From Roseovarius sp. (GTDB lineage Bacteria; Pseudomonadota; Alphaproteobacteria; Rhodobacterales; Rhodobacteraceae): a stretch of 8,128 nt of DNA. The stretch lies in NCBI GenBank assembly GCA_023260815.1, contig JALQUE010000149.1, positions 1 to 8,128 on the forward strand, written 5' to 3'. Below, piece by piece: positions 7,087 through 8,128 of the stretch. Under the pieces are notes generated by a model. It saw nothing but the letters and a program-made list of their open reading frames with translations, ran no database searches and was not told the DNA's origin. The position numbers and the translations under genes were made by a program. Position 1 is the first letter of the stretch, and each line of letters opens with the position of its first letter.

Positions 7087-8128
7087 ATGAGAATCAGAAT
7101 GCGCCAATTTCTCGCAGCAATCGTCCTACCCGCCGTTTTGGCAACATCCCTGACTGTGGGGGTCGCGGCACCTGCCGCTGCGCAAAACCTCTTTTCGCCG
7201 GTGGTCAAGGTCAACGATCAGGCGATCACCGGCTACGAGATCCAACAGCGCGCCCGGATGCTCACGCTGTTCCGGTCTCCCGGCAATCCGACCGAACTGG
7301 CCCGCGACCAGTTGATCGAGGAACGGCTCAAGGTCGATGCCGCGCGCGCCGCAGGTCTCGTCTTGGAAGATGCCGAGCTACAGACCGGAATGGAAGAATT
7401 TGCCGGGCGGGCCAACATGACGGCCGAAGAATTCATCCGTGCCCTTGAAGAGGCCGGAGTATCAGAGCAAACTTACCGTGAATTCGTGCGTGCCGGACTG
7501 ACATGGCGTGAACTGGTGCGCGCCCGTTTTGCCCCCCGCGTCTCGGTCAGTGAAGCCGATTTGGAACGTGCCCGCGCCGCACTGACCGGGGATACGGGCG
7601 TGCGTGTGCTCTTGTCCGAAATCATCATGCCCCTGACACCGCAAGACATGGAAGAGGTGCAGGAACGCGCCGCACGGATCTCGCAGATCGACTCGATCTC
7701 TGCCTTCTCCTCCGAAGCCGAGCGCTATTCCGCCTCGGCCACCGCCGCGCGCGGCGGGCGCCTCGACTGGATGCCGATCACCAATCTTCCGCCACAGCTG
7801 CGCCCGGTGATCCTTGGCCTCGGCCCGGGGGATGTCAGCGACCCGCTGCCCATCGAAGGCGCGGTCGCGCTGTTCCAATTGCGCGATATCGAAGAAACCG
7901 AAGCCCCCGATCCCGAATTCGCGGCCATCGAATATGCCGCCTATTACATTGCAGGCGGGCGCAGCGACCAGGCATTGGCCCGCGCCGAACGGGTCCGCGC
8001 CGATACCGACACCTGCGACGATCTCTACGGCATCGCCAAGGGAGAACCCCCCGAGGTTCTCGAGCGTGGCTCCTACGCACCCGACGAACTGCCTCAGGAC
8101 ATCGCGATCGAACTCGCCAAGCTCGATC
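7087..8128 (+). CDS. surA: Periplasmic chaperone SurA, parvulin-like (3' end missing)
   Basis: ATG 7087 opens a frame that stays open to the window end (347 complete codons, then one base), so the C-terminus lies outside. SurA escorts unfolded outer-membrane barrels, LptD among them, through the periplasm. Residues 1-32 form a signal peptide, with a likely cut after A-A-A (32/33). The SurA N-terminal domain covers about 36-150 (V-V-K-V-N-D-Q-A-I-T at 39-48; D-Q-L-I-E-E-R-L at 74-81). A parvulin-like domain follows (about 172-270), with G-G-R-L-D-W at 223-228 in place of the usual G-G-D-L-G-W and L-G-P-G-D-V-S-D-P at 245-253. A second, weaker parvulin-like stretch begins near 278. Neither shows the catalytic histidines at the expected places. 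It starts 5 bases after the lptD stop; the ribosome site is weak (AGG at 7080-7082), which suggests coupling to lptD. An in-frame ATG at 7099 is an alternative start. In related genomes I would expect pdxA and rsmA next. Confidence 0.88.
   Translation, partial: MRIRMRQFLAAIVLPAVLATSLTVGVAAPAAAQNLFSPVVKVNDQAITGYEIQQRARMLTLFRSPGNPTELARDQLIEERLKVDAARAAGLVLEDAELQTGMEEFAGRANMTAEEFIRALEEAGVSEQTYREFVRAGLTWRELVRARFAPRVSVSEADLERARAALTGDTGVRVLLSEIIMPLTPQDMEEVQERAARISQIDSISAFSSEAERYSASATAARGGRLDWMPITNLPPQLRPVILGLGPGDVSDPLPIEGAVALFQLRDIEETEAPDPEFAAIEYAAYYIAGGRSDQALARAERVRADTDTCDDLYGIAKGEPPEVLERGSYAPDELPQDIAIELAKLD

Noticed and set aside
1..8128. Search for a mobile element, CRISPR array, tRNA, phage or defence genes
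   Set aside because: All but about 225 bases are occupied by recognisable core genes or short operon junctions; no transposase, integrase, regular spaced repeat or tRNA-like fold was seen.

Overview
The window is GC-rich and fully packed with core housekeeping genes. It looks like a chromosomal segment of an alphaproteobacterium, most likely Rhodobacterales (Rhodobacter/Roseobacter group). This rests on the gene order, the style of the proteins (TIGR02281-type retropepsin-like protease, short alphaproteobacterial HolC, LptD with a CxxC before its barrel) and an intergenic palindrome of a kind I remember from that group. The taxonomic assignment is inference; no rRNA or other marker gene is present.

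Layout. Positions 1-462 (+) hold the 3' part of a membrane-anchored aspartic protease gene. A 94-base intergenic stretch with a perfect 8-bp hairpin separates it from a convergent two-gene unit on the minus strand: pepA (leucyl aminopeptidase, 2490-1015) followed by holC (DNA polymerase III chi subunit, 1015-557), joined by a one-base TGATG overlap. A 126-base divergent intergenic region (2491-2616) then opens a long plus-strand unit: lptF (2617-3780), lptG (3777-4868), lptD (4865-7081) and surA (7087 to beyond the window end). lptF/lptG and lptG/lptD share ATGA start-stop overlaps, and surA starts 5 bases after the lptD stop, so this is very probably one operon.

How the genes work together. 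LptF and LptG are the two transmembrane subunits of the inner-membrane LptB2FG transporter that extracts LPS. LptD is the outer-membrane beta-barrel translocon that receives LPS at the other end of the Lpt bridge. SurA is the periplasmic chaperone that helps outer-membrane barrels fold, and LptD is its best-known demanding client. The unit therefore encodes both ends of the LPS export machine plus a chaperone for the outer end. LptA, LptB, LptC and LptE are not in this window. In E. coli the pepA-holC/lptFG neighbourhood and the lptD-surA neighbourhood are two separate loci; here they are joined.

I see no mobile element, CRISPR array, RNA gene or unknown system. The points most worth a second look are the apparently histidine-less parvulin regions of SurA, the four-cysteine pattern of LptD, a perfect 12-bp tandem duplication in the LptD signal peptide, and the intergenic palindrome.
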